A DNA stretch of 64,000 nucleotides. Source: a virus. The stretch is from the IMG/VR virus record IMGVR_UViG_3300025327_000016, positions 1 through 64,000 of that record. One strand, written 5' to 3'. The number at the start of each line of letters is the position of its first letter. Position 1 is the first letter of the stretch. Below the pieces are notes generated by a model. The model was not told the origin of the DNA. It did not search any database and worked only from the letters and a program-made list of their open reading frames with translations. Made by a program: the position numbers and the translations under genes. Shown here piece after piece: positions 50,601-60,300 of this stretch.

Positions 50601-53600
50601 GAAGGCTGCTTGTGATCCCAATATAATTAATACATTTAGTAATACGGGGAAAATCAACAACCAGCGATTACTTAATAAGCTTTACGATCCAGAAATCAAT
50701 ATACGCCTATCGGCTAAGTATTTAGGATTACAACTTAAAGCAACTAAGGGAGACTATCAGCAAGCTCTTGCTGCATATAACGATGGTCTAGGTAACGTAC
50801 TATCAGGAGCAGCATTTAAAAAACCTACAGTTCAAGCATATATTAATAATATTCTTGGTGCATCAGGTAAATTTAAGGCCAATGCTCAGTTAACTGGTGG
50901 TGTGCAAACAAAGAGTGGTACACATGGAGATAATAATTCCGCTCAGATGAAAATAGAAATACCCAACAGATCTGTTAGACAGATATTAGCAGAGACAGAT
51001 ACAGAATCCAATACAGTAAATGATGTTATAGCTGCAACAGCCCCTGTTCCTAGATATAAACCTGGTAAGTCAGATAGAGCTGCTTACCATGATTTATTAA
51101 CCTATGATCAAACAGGAAGATTGGTATTAGCATTCCCTACATATGTTCTTCAGTTACTCGATGAAGGACCAATGATATGGTGGTTTAAATGCATACCTAT
51201 CTTTGCTAGCCTAAATTCTCTTATGGATGCTACGGTCCGTATGGATCGTCGAGAACCAGTGCATATAGCTACATTCACATTTGCTAATGCATACCACAGT
51301 ATGGTACAGGGTGGATGGCAAGATCTAGGTGCTGATTACGGTAGACATGTTCTTCAAACCACTAATGCTGGAGCAAACAATAATGCATTAGGTGGATTCC
51401 CTGCTATGATAGGTGATTACTTTGCATGGTTGGGCGCTTCATATCTAGCTTATCTTATTCCTAATAGAGAGATAATAGAATACATAAATGAACAGCGCAC
51501 GCGCCAGTGGGAGCAAACAGCAATACGCCCAGGTATACGCATACATTTTAGATTGGGATATGGTTCCAATGGATTGCGGTTGCCCGTTGTGTTTAATGGA
51601 ACGGTAGTAGCTACAGAGGTAGGAGAAGTAGTAGAGGTTATAGCCGAAGGTGATGGTAGAGAATTAATGAATATATTCCCCGTTGCTAAGCCTAATGCCA
51701 AAATTAAAGACATACAGCTATATGAACATAGAGATCTCATGGTTAATATGATGATGCCCTATGGAGCAGCTAGTGCTGAAGATGAAAGTGACATGGCTGA
51801 AACTCTTATGGGAGATTTCTGGGTACACTTAAAAGACGCACTCAGCAAATCAACAGCTGGTCAATCAATGTCCCTAATAGGGAAGGGCTGGAAAGTTGTA
51901 CATTTCGGTAGGCCCGTATATCCAGAACCAATAATGAATGCCATGAAAGCTCAAGTAAATAGCAATAAACGATTTTTAGTGCAATCCATGCAAGAAACAC
52001 TAGAAAGAATAAATGCTAAAGGAATACCATTACCAGATCAACTAATATTAGCAAGTGTAGCTATTAACTTTGATAATTTAACTTTTTTCGGAAGGACAAC
52101 TATGGATTTAATAGAACCCCTAAGGGGTTTCTACTTAGCATCCACAGATCCTAAAGCCTTTTATGGTGAAATAGGCGAGAATATATATTCACCAGCTGAT
52201 GTAGCCAGATTAGCTAAGAAGGAAGATACACCTACACAGGAGGACTTCCTTCGTTCAGGTGGCCATAAACTTAATATGTTTATATTCAATAAGAACCCAT
52301 GGGATGTTATGACCCTGTGTATGCAAACAAGCCCCAACTTTTACTTACAAGTACGTCCATTTGAATATAGATCAACCCTTTTCTTTGGAGAAGGATACTA
52401 TGACTTTAGGTATGCATATCATAGAGTTAGCTCTAAGGACATACAAAATAATAAAGAACACAATATAAATGTAACCCAAACATCTACTAGTCAAGTAGGT
52501 GTTAAAGATATTCAAAGAATTAAAGATTTAACTCGGACCATCCTCAATTCACTACGTATGATTCAATCCACTCAAAACATACTTATTTCAGATGTTGCAA
52601 TGACATTACTTGCTAATGATATTATCCTAAAGGAAGTAGAATTACAACAATTAACAAATCAAAAATATAAACCCATATTTAACGGTAATATTGATCATCC
52701 CAATACAGATGAAGTCCGTGCACAACTAGAAAAAGTATTAATGGAGCAATCACTTATAGCTCGCGGTAGAGAGCTTAACCAAACACTAGCTCAGAATGCT
52801 CAAACTGCTCCAGGAAGCACAACTGTATCTAATACCGACCCTAATCCTGCTTACATCAATGACCCTCGTTTTGGGCTACCTGTAGCATATAAAATCAAAA
52901 CCTTTTCTCAAGCTCATATATTTACCTCGGGTAATATTATAGCTAATGACATACAAGTTAATAATGATCTTGTTTATACAGATATGCACGCTGTATGGTA
53001 TGTATCTGACAGTGAACCTAAAATAGAACCTCAAGTAATAGATAGCGCCATCTTCCCTCAATATCGCAAGAACCAAGTAGTTGATACTAGATTCTTAGCT
53101 ACTAAGTTTAGTGACCCTTGGGATCATGCTGGATTTGGTATACCTAATTTGTTTTTAAACTTTCTTACAGCTGGTATATGGGGTGGAATTAAAGATTTAA
53201 TTAACAATACCATTAATGGTTGGCCACTCAGTTCTGCACATAGACAAGCTATCAAGATAACTAGATCATTACTTCGTGATTCTGCAAGAGAGATGTATCA
53301 AGGAAGCCTATTAGTTATGGGTACACCGTGGGCGTTCCCATGTGATAAATTCTACTTAGCCGATTCATATGTAGAGATGAATGGTGTTGCTGATATAAAA
53401 GCAGTTACTCACCACTTTGGATTTGATACGGGATTTGTTACAGATATTACGCCTGATATAGCCTGTGCTGTAAAAGGTGATAGGTTATGGGCTAACTATT
53501 TAGTGGGCATAGCAGCCATAGGTGCTACTGTTGTTGTAAGAAATGCGGTTACTACATGGTTAGCACATAGTGCTGCTAAACTCAAAAATACCTTATTGAA

Positions 53601-54807
53601 GGCAGGCAATACATTAAATAAAACAAAACAACTATTCCAAACTGCTAACTCAGCTCAAGCAACAGCCATTGTTGACGGTTTTGAAAATCCTACTACATCT
53701 ACCTTATCTAAAGGCAAAGATCTTATTAATAAATTTTCTAAATCTGGCGGCGATGCCCTAAATAAAATCAAAGGCATGATACACATTATTGCTAGAGCCA
53801 AGCGTCTAAATACACTTGGTAAGATGATCAAAGCTGGTAAGACAACAACTAGTGCGGGCAAAAACATTATACAGCTAATTAAAGCAGGCAGTGTGGTTCT
53901 TAAGGCTACGGCAGTAGGTGAAGCAGCTACGGGTGTTGGTGCTCCTGTGGCAGCTGTACAATTCGCAGTATCTCTAGTACTAGATATACTAGTATGGCTA
54001 GTAGTTGATCGTATATTCTTATCAATAGAATACTGGCAATCTAGTAAATATTCACTTATTATAGCACCTCTTAACTTTAGAGGTAGAGAATATACTGCAG
54101 GTATAGCAGGTCATAGACAGGGTACCGTAGTTACCCTTGGTGGAGATGATATACCTAATGCATCTAGTGATGACTTTACTCAACAAATAAAACAAATAAG
54201 AGAAGCTGGTAAGCAAGCTGAGGATGAGTATAAGGGTAAACAACCCAATACCAATAATGAGGAGTTGGCTCCTCAGGGTGCGCGAGGAGGTACTAAATCA
54301 TTGCCTCCATCTACATCTAAACAACCCGCTGATACGTCTAAACCCGTACCCGTTAAGTCTGGTCAGTATGTGCGTCCAGGCAATGGACCCACCACTAGCT
54401 CCTTCGGTGTTAACCGAGGAGATCATATTCATCAAGGCATAGACATAGGTGTTCCTGAGGGCTCAGCTATACGTGCAATTTCAGATGGATATGTAGAAGC
54501 CCTAGGTACTCAGATAGGTTCTAGTGGTAGGGGATATGGAAACTGGTTAGCTATTAATCATGATGATGGCACTGCTGCTGGATATGCTCACTTACAGAAC
54601 TACGAATTTGATCCAACCACTATGGCTCGCATTAGACGCGGTGAAAAAGTACGTATTATCAAAGGACAAGTAGTAGCTCGCTCAGGGGTATCAGGAGCAC
54701 CTGGTCAACCACATCTTCATTTTGAAGCCGCATTAGGACCAAACAAAGTATTAAGTGGACTTAGTGGAGATACCGTAGATCCGTGTAGTACTTTTGGAAT
54801 ATGTTAG
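47695..54807 (+). CDS. Giant tail-tip/hub protein with lytic transglycosylase and M23 peptidase
   Basis: 2370 aa. The N-terminal about 600 residues look hub-like and beta-rich. Residues about 905-1065 are a lytic transglycosylase (SLT) domain: LFRTESNF with catalytic E930, GYVGMGQLGP and ALAAYNDGLGNV. The C-terminus (about 2230-2365) is an M23 metallopeptidase: HQGIDIG (H2246, D2250) and PHLHFE (H2340, H2342), the zinc ligands. Between them are further beta regions and hydrophobic helices near 1940-1965 and 2080-2110. The two enzymes cut glycan strands and peptide bridges, so the tail can pierce the cell wall. Confidence 0.88.
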   Translation: MSRDTNPNEASKLLTSQDRKDLLKIIDSGNALITILPELRKQNPNQELVRKARQYVSDIVDGESNLSLTRDQFFSPVILPLFRQEAMGAVGFVSKLVAMPDNGISTVQSAITNAERLGGKLIVAEANREFRQEGKETLGLNIGGFSGNYEALFENNDFPEAFDFPDREDLLGDPTYFRLGDSIFHIPPENISVNKVFQTTALSTIRTPGAQQHFAGRSDIRIEIELTFSNLNEIFGNASNVKKIKRDSGEEVVFGDPNCLASLVAQFRQTPFLPVLNSKLTIDYEIDAITLMSMQIGTVPGLPQALKVRLSMLAFNYKVYMPHVHFFTDAFIWPVFRWHWTNYHKSITANLIKHTIDPESNAFKHTPLGTNPNNAKLTSYWDDIASGAELLKSQWNSEISFSLVAEEALEQRKRIGALLRVQELSRAREQVADLEDALKKLRTQWIENGISDHLLTLNTQEPIIITQMSVTMENQITLMRMHDQEIAPHQFMGSQEDRIVVTLIANNDNNLITDLVNLFKNAQKYAREYRFEINDGFMTIDHPILKLLGIRYVVPQVILMDDVQGFPGWRQITMSFASFNRAERAFKDVKHVFQSDFFASDEFKKYLENNTNVESAGRSIDKELIEMALESMQTLQLYPDLQLPTFKEFSQGLLDIIKLVPEFTEQRAILVRHIKENNGLYVDPDFYMAWPLSQDKTTWVGLLQAHILDALNDAEIDGLEMTYASNFSVNPDGTNDRMTAKAIGRQKYGSIITHPHHDGLPMNEMVNSIIDTTSIGVSENARLVQETDAEARKILEEAKANATTKEERERIDKFEQHIFNARADDLKAKLDEIERFNSAALGPQPVPQSITGKIETSLGLPASTKPTPITLVAIESKTNNISIPSRAIDTYANNSVQDELQMSKIKDTIVSAAKENNIDPVVLTELFRTESNFQAHAKSPTGYVGMGQLGPAAACDASRALGGFLGAEEKAACDPNIINTFSNTGKINNQRLLNKLYDPEINIRLSAKYLGLQLKATKGDYQQALAAYNDGLGNVLSGAAFKKPTVQAYINNILGASGKFKANAQLTGGVQTKSGTHGDNNSAQMKIEIPNRSVRQILAETDTESNTVNDVIAATAPVPRYKPGKSDRAAYHDLLTYDQTGRLVLAFPTYVLQLLDEGPMIWWFKCIPIFASLNSLMDATVRMDRREPVHIATFTFANAYHSMVQGGWQDLGADYGRHVLQTTNAGANNNALGGFPAMIGDYFAWLGASYLAYLIPNREIIEYINEQRTRQWEQTAIRPGIRIHFRLGYGSNGLRLPVVFNGTVVATEVGEVVEVIAEGDGRELMNIFPVAKPNAKIKDIQLYEHRDLMVNMMMPYGAASAEDESDMAETLMGDFWVHLKDALSKSTAGQSMSLIGKGWKVVHFGRPVYPEPIMNAMKAQVNSNKRFLVQSMQETLERINAKGIPLPDQLILASVAINFDNLTFFGRTTMDLIEPLRGFYLASTDPKAFYGEIGENIYSPADVARLAKKEDTPTQEDFLRSGGHKLNMFIFNKNPWDVMTLCMQTSPNFYLQVRPFEYRSTLFFGEGYYDFRYAYHRVSSKDIQNNKEHNINVTQTSTSQVGVKDIQRIKDLTRTILNSLRMIQSTQNILISDVAMTLLANDIILKEVELQQLTNQKYKPIFNGNIDHPNTDEVRAQLEKVLMEQSLIARGRELNQTLAQNAQTAPGSTTVSNTDPNPAYINDPRFGLPVAYKIKTFSQAHIFTSGNIIANDIQVNNDLVYTDMHAVWYVSDSEPKIEPQVIDSAIFPQYRKNQVVDTRFLATKFSDPWDHAGFGIPNLFLNFLTAGIWGGIKDLINNTINGWPLSSAHRQAIKITRSLLRDSAREMYQGSLLVMGTPWAFPCDKFYLADSYVEMNGVADIKAVTHHFGFDTGFVTDITPDIACAVKGDRLWANYLVGIAAIGATVVVRNAVTTWLAHSAAKLKNTLLKAGNTLNKTKQLFQTANSAQATAIVDGFENPTTSTLSKGKDLINKFSKSGGDALNKIKGMIHIIARAKRLNTLGKMIKAGKTTTSAGKNIIQLIKAGSVVLKATAVGEAATGVGAPVAAVQFAVSLVLDILVWLVVDRIFLSIEYWQSSKYSLIIAPLNFRGREYTAGIAGHRQGTVVTLGGDDIPNASSDDFTQQIKQIREAGKQAEDEYKGKQPNTNNEELAPQGARGGTKSLPPSTSKQPADTSKPVPVKSGQYVRPGNGPTTSSFGVNRGDHIHQGIDIGVPEGSAIRAISDGYVEALGTQIGSSGRGYGNWLAINHDDGTAAGYAHLQNYEFDPTTMARIRRGEKVRIIKGQVVARSGVSGAPGQPHLHFEAALGPNKVLSGLSGDTVDPCSTFGIC

Positions 54808-54824
54808 TTGTTTAATATTAATTT

Positions 54825-55214
54825 ATGAATAAAATACAGCAAGCCCTAAACTCATTAATATCAGAACAGATTACTAATAAACCACCTACTACTGTTGGTT
54901 ATATAACATCAAAGTATACCAACGGCTACTTTATGGTTAAATACAGAATTCCAGGTTCTGCCATAGAACATGAATCACCATTACCATATACGGTCTTTGA
55001 CCGCGGTATGATGCATAAGTTGCCAACTATAGGTACACCTGTTACAATTACATTTGAGGGTGGTAATGCGACAGCAGCTAGAATTACATCTATTAACCTA
55101 CCACATAAGATGTTACCAGAGAATCCAGTAAACGCCCAGCAGAAAGCTCATGGCGCAGTTACTGAACCACTTATAGACATAGCTGGAGGCAGTAATCTAA
55201 ATGGCGGATTCTAA
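54825..55214 (+). CDS. Baseplate spike/hub OB-fold-like protein, 129 aa
   Basis: A small beta protein (PTTVGYITSKYTNGYFMVKY; PTIGTPVTITFEGGNATAAR) of the OB-fold style found in baseplate hub and spike bases. No ribosome binding site is visible. It overlaps the next gene by 14 nt. Assignment by position and beta pattern. Confidence 0.5.
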   Translation: MNKIQQALNSLISEQITNKPPTTVGYITSKYTNGYFMVKYRIPGSAIEHESPLPYTVFDRGMMHKLPTIGTPVTITFEGGNATAARITSINLPHKMLPENPVNAQQKAHGAVTEPLIDIAGGSNLNGGF

Positions 55215-56037
55215 AGCTACTCAAAGCCTACAGGAAGAACAACAACAGTTAGCTCAAGACAAAGCTCGCATTACTAATGTTTTAGATCAGATATCTAAAT
55301 CTGAAGGATTAGATTACGAAAAGAAACTTGCTCTTGAAAAGCTATGGTACGTCAATAGTACTGATCCATCTGAGATTGAACAATTTAACAGAGATGATGT
55401 TGGTGTACTTGATGAAGACAGTGGCTCCGTCTTTAGACTCCATCAGCATGCAAACAAAAAGTCTATTGCTGATATATATGTGGATCCAGTTACTGGTATT
55501 AAGGTTGACAGCAAACGACCCACATCTCTACTAGAGATGGCAGATTTAGGTATACATCTGCATCATAAGTTCCATTTAATTACAGATCCCAAGGGTTTCC
55601 TGTGGAACTTTAAATATGTTAATCCAGCTATCGCAACAGAGAGTCCTAGTGGTGGACCATTTAAGTTCTTGGACGCAGCTCCTCAGTTTGTACAAAATAT
55701 GCAGTCCATGTTTAATGGCTCAGGAGCATTTGAAAAAATACTTGGTATTAAGTTACCTTTCCCTGGATTTAATGTAAACAGTATTGTTCCTTTTATAGGA
55801 GGAGGGACAACTAATCTCTTCTCTAGTAGCTTAATGAAATCATTGAGTAATGTCTTACCCACTAACATCCTGGGTAGCTTTGGTGGTCTAATGAAGGCTA
55901 ACCCCCTATCTAATATTACTAATACTCTACAACAATCATTAGGTAGTTTAGGTAAGATAGGCATCCCTGGTATAGGTGGTGGAGGAATTCCCCTTCCAAG
56001 TATACCCTTTAATCCGTTGAAAATATTCGGTAAATAA
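55201..56037 (+). CDS. Baseplate protein, 278 aa
   Basis: N-terminal helical coil (LQEEQQQLAQDKARITNVLD), a middle beta region with HLHHKFHLITDPKGFLW, and a Gly/Pro/Ile-rich C-terminus (GIPGIGGGGIPLPSIPFNPL). The C-terminal tail could be a membrane-seeking or needle-like spike element. No family recognised; baseplate role by position. Confidence 0.52.
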   Translation: MADSKATQSLQEEQQQLAQDKARITNVLDQISKSEGLDYEKKLALEKLWYVNSTDPSEIEQFNRDDVGVLDEDSGSVFRLHQHANKKSIADIYVDPVTGIKVDSKRPTSLLEMADLGIHLHHKFHLITDPKGFLWNFKYVNPAIATESPSGGPFKFLDAAPQFVQNMQSMFNGSGAFEKILGIKLPFPGFNVNSIVPFIGGGTTNLFSSSLMKSLSNVLPTNILGSFGGLMKANPLSNITNTLQQSLGSLGKIGIPGIGGGGIPLPSIPFNPLKIFGK

Positions 56038-56060
56038 GCTATTATTTATGGAGAACTCCG

Positions 56061-56486
56061 ATGATAAATGTCCAAGACCTACTTCTAACAGATGACTTTG
56101 ACTTTGTTGTTCAGGATGGTGACTTTGTTCTTGCCCCTCCTGAAGCAGCTCTCAAACAAAACATGACCCTTCGTGCTTTAGCTAATAAGGGTGATTATAA
56201 ATTTTATCCTACGCTAGGTTCTAATTTAGAAAGTCTTATGGGCAAACACAATAGTGCTGAGACGGGTATGGAAGGAGTAGAACTCCTTACCCAAGCAATG
56301 TCATTTGATAATCTAGTTAATCCATCTGATTTACGTATCGAACCAGTACCTCTAACACCCAATACATTAGCATTTTATTTACTAACTAGTGTATCAGATC
56401 TATTTGAAAATACAGTAACAGTAGTAGCTGTTGTTGATCTTAATACAGGTATAAGCTTTAAGCCAGTGGGAGAGGACGTAGTCTAA
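56061..56486 (+). CDS. Baseplate wedge protein, gp25/W-like
   Basis: 141 aa with GGAG upstream. The layout FDFVVQDGDFVLAPPEAALKQNMTLRAL and YPTLGSNLESLMGK matches the small lysozyme-like wedge family (T4 gp25, P2 W). It joins the wedge complex to the sheath. It overlaps the baseplate J gene by 1 nt, the usual pairing. Confidence 0.82.
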   Translation: MINVQDLLLTDDFDFVVQDGDFVLAPPEAALKQNMTLRALANKGDYKFYPTLGSNLESLMGKHNSAETGMEGVELLTQAMSFDNLVNPSDLRIEPVPLTPNTLAFYLLTSVSDLFENTVTVVAVVDLNTGISFKPVGEDVV

Positions 56487-57298
56487 TGGCTATAATCAGA
56501 AGAAGCGTAGAAGAATTAGATGCTAATGCAATAGCTCGCATAATCGCAAACACTGATCTACAGAAAATAAATACACGAGGTACATTTGTTAGAGAGATAC
56601 TTCGCAGTATTAATACTACTCTTGGACAACTATATACAGATTTTGATATAGGCTTAGCACAAAGTCTAATATCTAGAGCTGAGGGTGTATTCTTAGATGG
56701 TCTAGGTGACTTATTTGCTATCAAGCGTATGCCTAACGAGCGTGATGATAACTTCAGATTTAGAATTACCAACCAAGTACTTGAACTCGCTGATACTAAT
56801 GCTACAGCCATAAGATTACAAATACTTGTTTTGGATAATATCAGAGATGCTATCGTAAGAGATTTCACATTTGGTATTGGAAGCTTTCAGGTATTTGTGC
56901 TGCCAGAAACAGGTCCATTATCTGATATGGAACTAGCCAATACTCAACAGGTTATAGATGAACATAAGGCTCTTGGTGTATATGGCATAGCTACTAAGCC
57001 CATAGAGATGGCAGTAGACATTAACCTACAAGTATTGTTTAGAAAAGACACTAATCTTGCAAGTAGACCAGCATTAAGAGAAGCTGTTAAATTAAATATT
57101 ATTAATTACATAGATACACTATCTCTTGGCGATACAATTATTTTTGATCAGCTTATTAGTATTTCACTCAATACTTCTTCTGATATTCTAGATATTAATA
57201 TAACAGAGATGCGTATTAACGAAGACCTGGTTTTATTTAGAGATTACATCCCTAATGAGGATGAACTTTTAATACCTGGGACTATTAACGTAACTTAA
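56486..57298 (+). CDS. Baseplate J-like protein
   Basis: 270 aa. It begins IIRRSVEELDANAIARIIAN, then helix AEGVFLDGLGDLFAIKR and MPNERDDNFRFRITNQV, and a C-terminal ferredoxin-like part (KPIEMAVDINLQVLFRKDT), all features of the J/gp6-type wedge family. It connects the wedge with tail fibres. Confidence 0.85.
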   Translation: MAIIRRSVEELDANAIARIIANTDLQKINTRGTFVREILRSINTTLGQLYTDFDIGLAQSLISRAEGVFLDGLGDLFAIKRMPNERDDNFRFRITNQVLELADTNATAIRLQILVLDNIRDAIVRDFTFGIGSFQVFVLPETGPLSDMELANTQQVIDEHKALGVYGIATKPIEMAVDINLQVLFRKDTNLASRPALREAVKLNIINYIDTLSLGDTIIFDQLISISLNTSSDILDINITEMRINEDLVLFRDYIPNEDELLIPGTINVT

Positions 57299-57306
57299 GG
57301 GAACGT

Positions 57307-60300
57307 ATGCCTCATAACATTCGCACATTATCATCTACAGAATATCCTGTATCTAAGGAACTCCAGGCACTTATTGGCGCCTTACCTGCATTTACGGCAG
57401 CGCGTAAGAACTTTCCCTTTACTGATATAATTATTCCTTCAACAATTACGTCCAATGCAATTAAACTTGTAAATGCTATAGCTCTCACTCAAGAAGAGTT
57501 AAGACAAGATATTAAGGAGATCGTACGTAATCCATATATTAGATTTCCCAATTACACAAATACATCTTTAGACATTATATATAGTGTAATTATTGCAGCC
57601 ACACTCAGTATTACTACATTAACTGGTAATACAGATACAATTGATATAGATGTAGTAGATCGGTTCCACGATTTTATCTACGGTAAAGCAAGCATACAAA
57701 CTTTTACATCTCCTGGCACAGCTACTTTAATTCTTGACAGACAAATAGGCATAGATATACTAACAGATAATCTTCTAGTAGAGTGGGTATCATTTAACGA
57801 CATATATCTCTCCTCGTCGCAATACACAATTAGTAATATATTAACTGGCGGCAAGTATCGTGGTAGAATAGTTATTACGGACGGCTCTATTCCGTTAGAC
57901 CAGGAATTTAAAGTTCATTACACCACATACGATATCGCGTTCAAGCAAGAGGTATTTGGAGCCAGTAGTTTACAACTAGTATTTCGTAAGTCATACACTG
58001 ATATTAAGATAAATTCTATATCATATAAGCCAGTAAGACATCATATCTTCAACGAATATGATGAAATAGGATTACTATTAAGCGAACCTCGTGTTAGTGG
58101 AGAGACTAACGAACAATATCAAAAGCGATTAAGCGATGCTTATTTATTTAATCGTAATGCTACGGAAGCTGGCTTAAGGCATGCATTAGCTAACTCTCTA
58201 TTCCTAATACATCATACGGAGTGGCCTAACACTCAAGACTCAATTACTATAAATCATCCATATGAGCATCCAATCTATATTAACTTTACACCAATAGAAG
58301 TGTTTAAATATCTTACTGTTCAAGATATATCTTCAGGTGGAGTATTAAATCCAGACAACTCCATAACGTGGATAGTCCCATTAGTGCCAGCCTCACACAC
58401 TCCAGTGGAGTTAAATTTTAATATAGAGTATAGCGGAGAAACACCACTTCATACTAGCTATATACCTATCTCTATGAATAAGATGATAAACATAGCTTAT
58501 ATTACGCCAGTTGATGTGCCTATTAGAATACTACCAACACAAAACATATTTAGAACTAATAACAATTACATACAGGGAACACTTCGTGTCTTTGTAGATG
58601 GTATTGAGGTAAATACTGTTGAATTAGGATATAACACATTTGAATTAAATAACGATTTAGATGAAGATCAAATAATATCTTGCACATATATATCTGCCAA
58701 TGATAGATTAATGGTAGATTTAGATGAGCGGCATTGTAATATTGCTTTATTAACTAAGCCTATAATATCTACTCGTGCAGATATTTATGTAAATACTACG
58801 TATCCTCAATTAGATCTCGAACATAAACTCGCGTTTAATCCAAATGAATTACGTCTAGATCATATAGCAAAAACAACCATAAGCCTTCTTAATCTGGGAC
58901 GAGTAGACGCTACTAATGTAGCCGTAACAGTACATCTATGGGATCCAATAGAAGTTACTACAACCTCTACTTCAGCTAATGAATGTTCTATTACACCAAC
59001 ATGCCCAACCAGTATTACCCTTACAGATAACCTACAACTACGAGATAGAGAAATACGCTATATTAGTTGTGAAGATATAACAGTACATGATTTCTCAGAT
59101 CAAGATTACTATAAGTCAACACTATTAAATGCAGATGGGACTACTACTCGTGAGCTTAGGGGCTTTGCTCATGAACTAACACAGGCTTCCCCATTAATAT
59201 GGGGACAGGTTATATGGGATAAGAGCTACTGGGGTTCACTTAAAGAGCGAGTACAAACAATAGGTTTTACTCCAAATGCAATAGATCCTGATTTATCCAG
59301 CTTTCCAATAGATAATCTACTTATACCATTGTTGTTTACAGCAACCGTTGAGGATATAGTTGTATTGCCAGAATCCATAGGCGACTTTCTTATTAGTCCC
59401 GATGGTTCTTTTTGGGAAGTGGTAGTGGATAATGACGGCGCACTAGGTTTAGAACTCGCTGATACAAGTGTTGTAATACCTCCGTCTCCACCAGTAGGTC
59501 CTATTAATATCTTTAAGTATTTAGATATAGGTCGTAAGAGGGATTTTCATAGTGGTGTAGGTGACTTTGATGATTTATTAGTTAGTGTCGATCAACTACT
59601 CAAAAAAAGACATCTAGACGAATTCCCCACAGACATAGTTAAAGATATTGCTTATCACGTAGATTACACAGACTACCTAGCTAAATGGTGGGTAATGCTT
59701 AATCGTGGGTGGTACTACATCAATGATCAGAAGTCTTATATGTTTGCAGAACCCAATACCCTCACGTTTGAAAACATAGATAGTTTTACTATCTCTACCA
59801 AGGACTTACAGGATAACTTTCCAGTATTGGTATCATTAGTAGATATAGACACAAGCGGCAATACCATTAAAACACCTCTACGTCAAGTTAATTTTTGTGA
59901 TGAGAACTATAATCCAACACTATGGTTTACAGAAGAGATATGTGGCAATGGCAGAGATAATCAATTGTATTTATCGTTCACCGATATAGAAGCTCTTACA
60001 CTGGATGGTGTAAATACATCGGCAATAGATAATATAATTACCTTAGATAGCTATGAATGTATACCGACATCAGCTTGTTTTACGGCTAACTATCGATTAA
60101 GGGATAGTTATATTGTAAATTATGAATCAGGCTTAGTTAATTTAAGTCAGTCCTATTCAAGGATTGAAGTTACTCATGAAACATCGGATGGATTACACAA
60201 TACTAATCTAGCACTAAACCCTCTGTTTAATCCACACACTAATGGATTTGTTTATCTTACAGACGAAGATGCTATACCAACTAAATTAACCTGTAGGGTT

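Noticed and set aside
51450-51740. Minus-strand ORFs inside the giant tail genes
   Set aside because: They lie wholly within confirmed genes on the other strand and lack ribosome binding sites.
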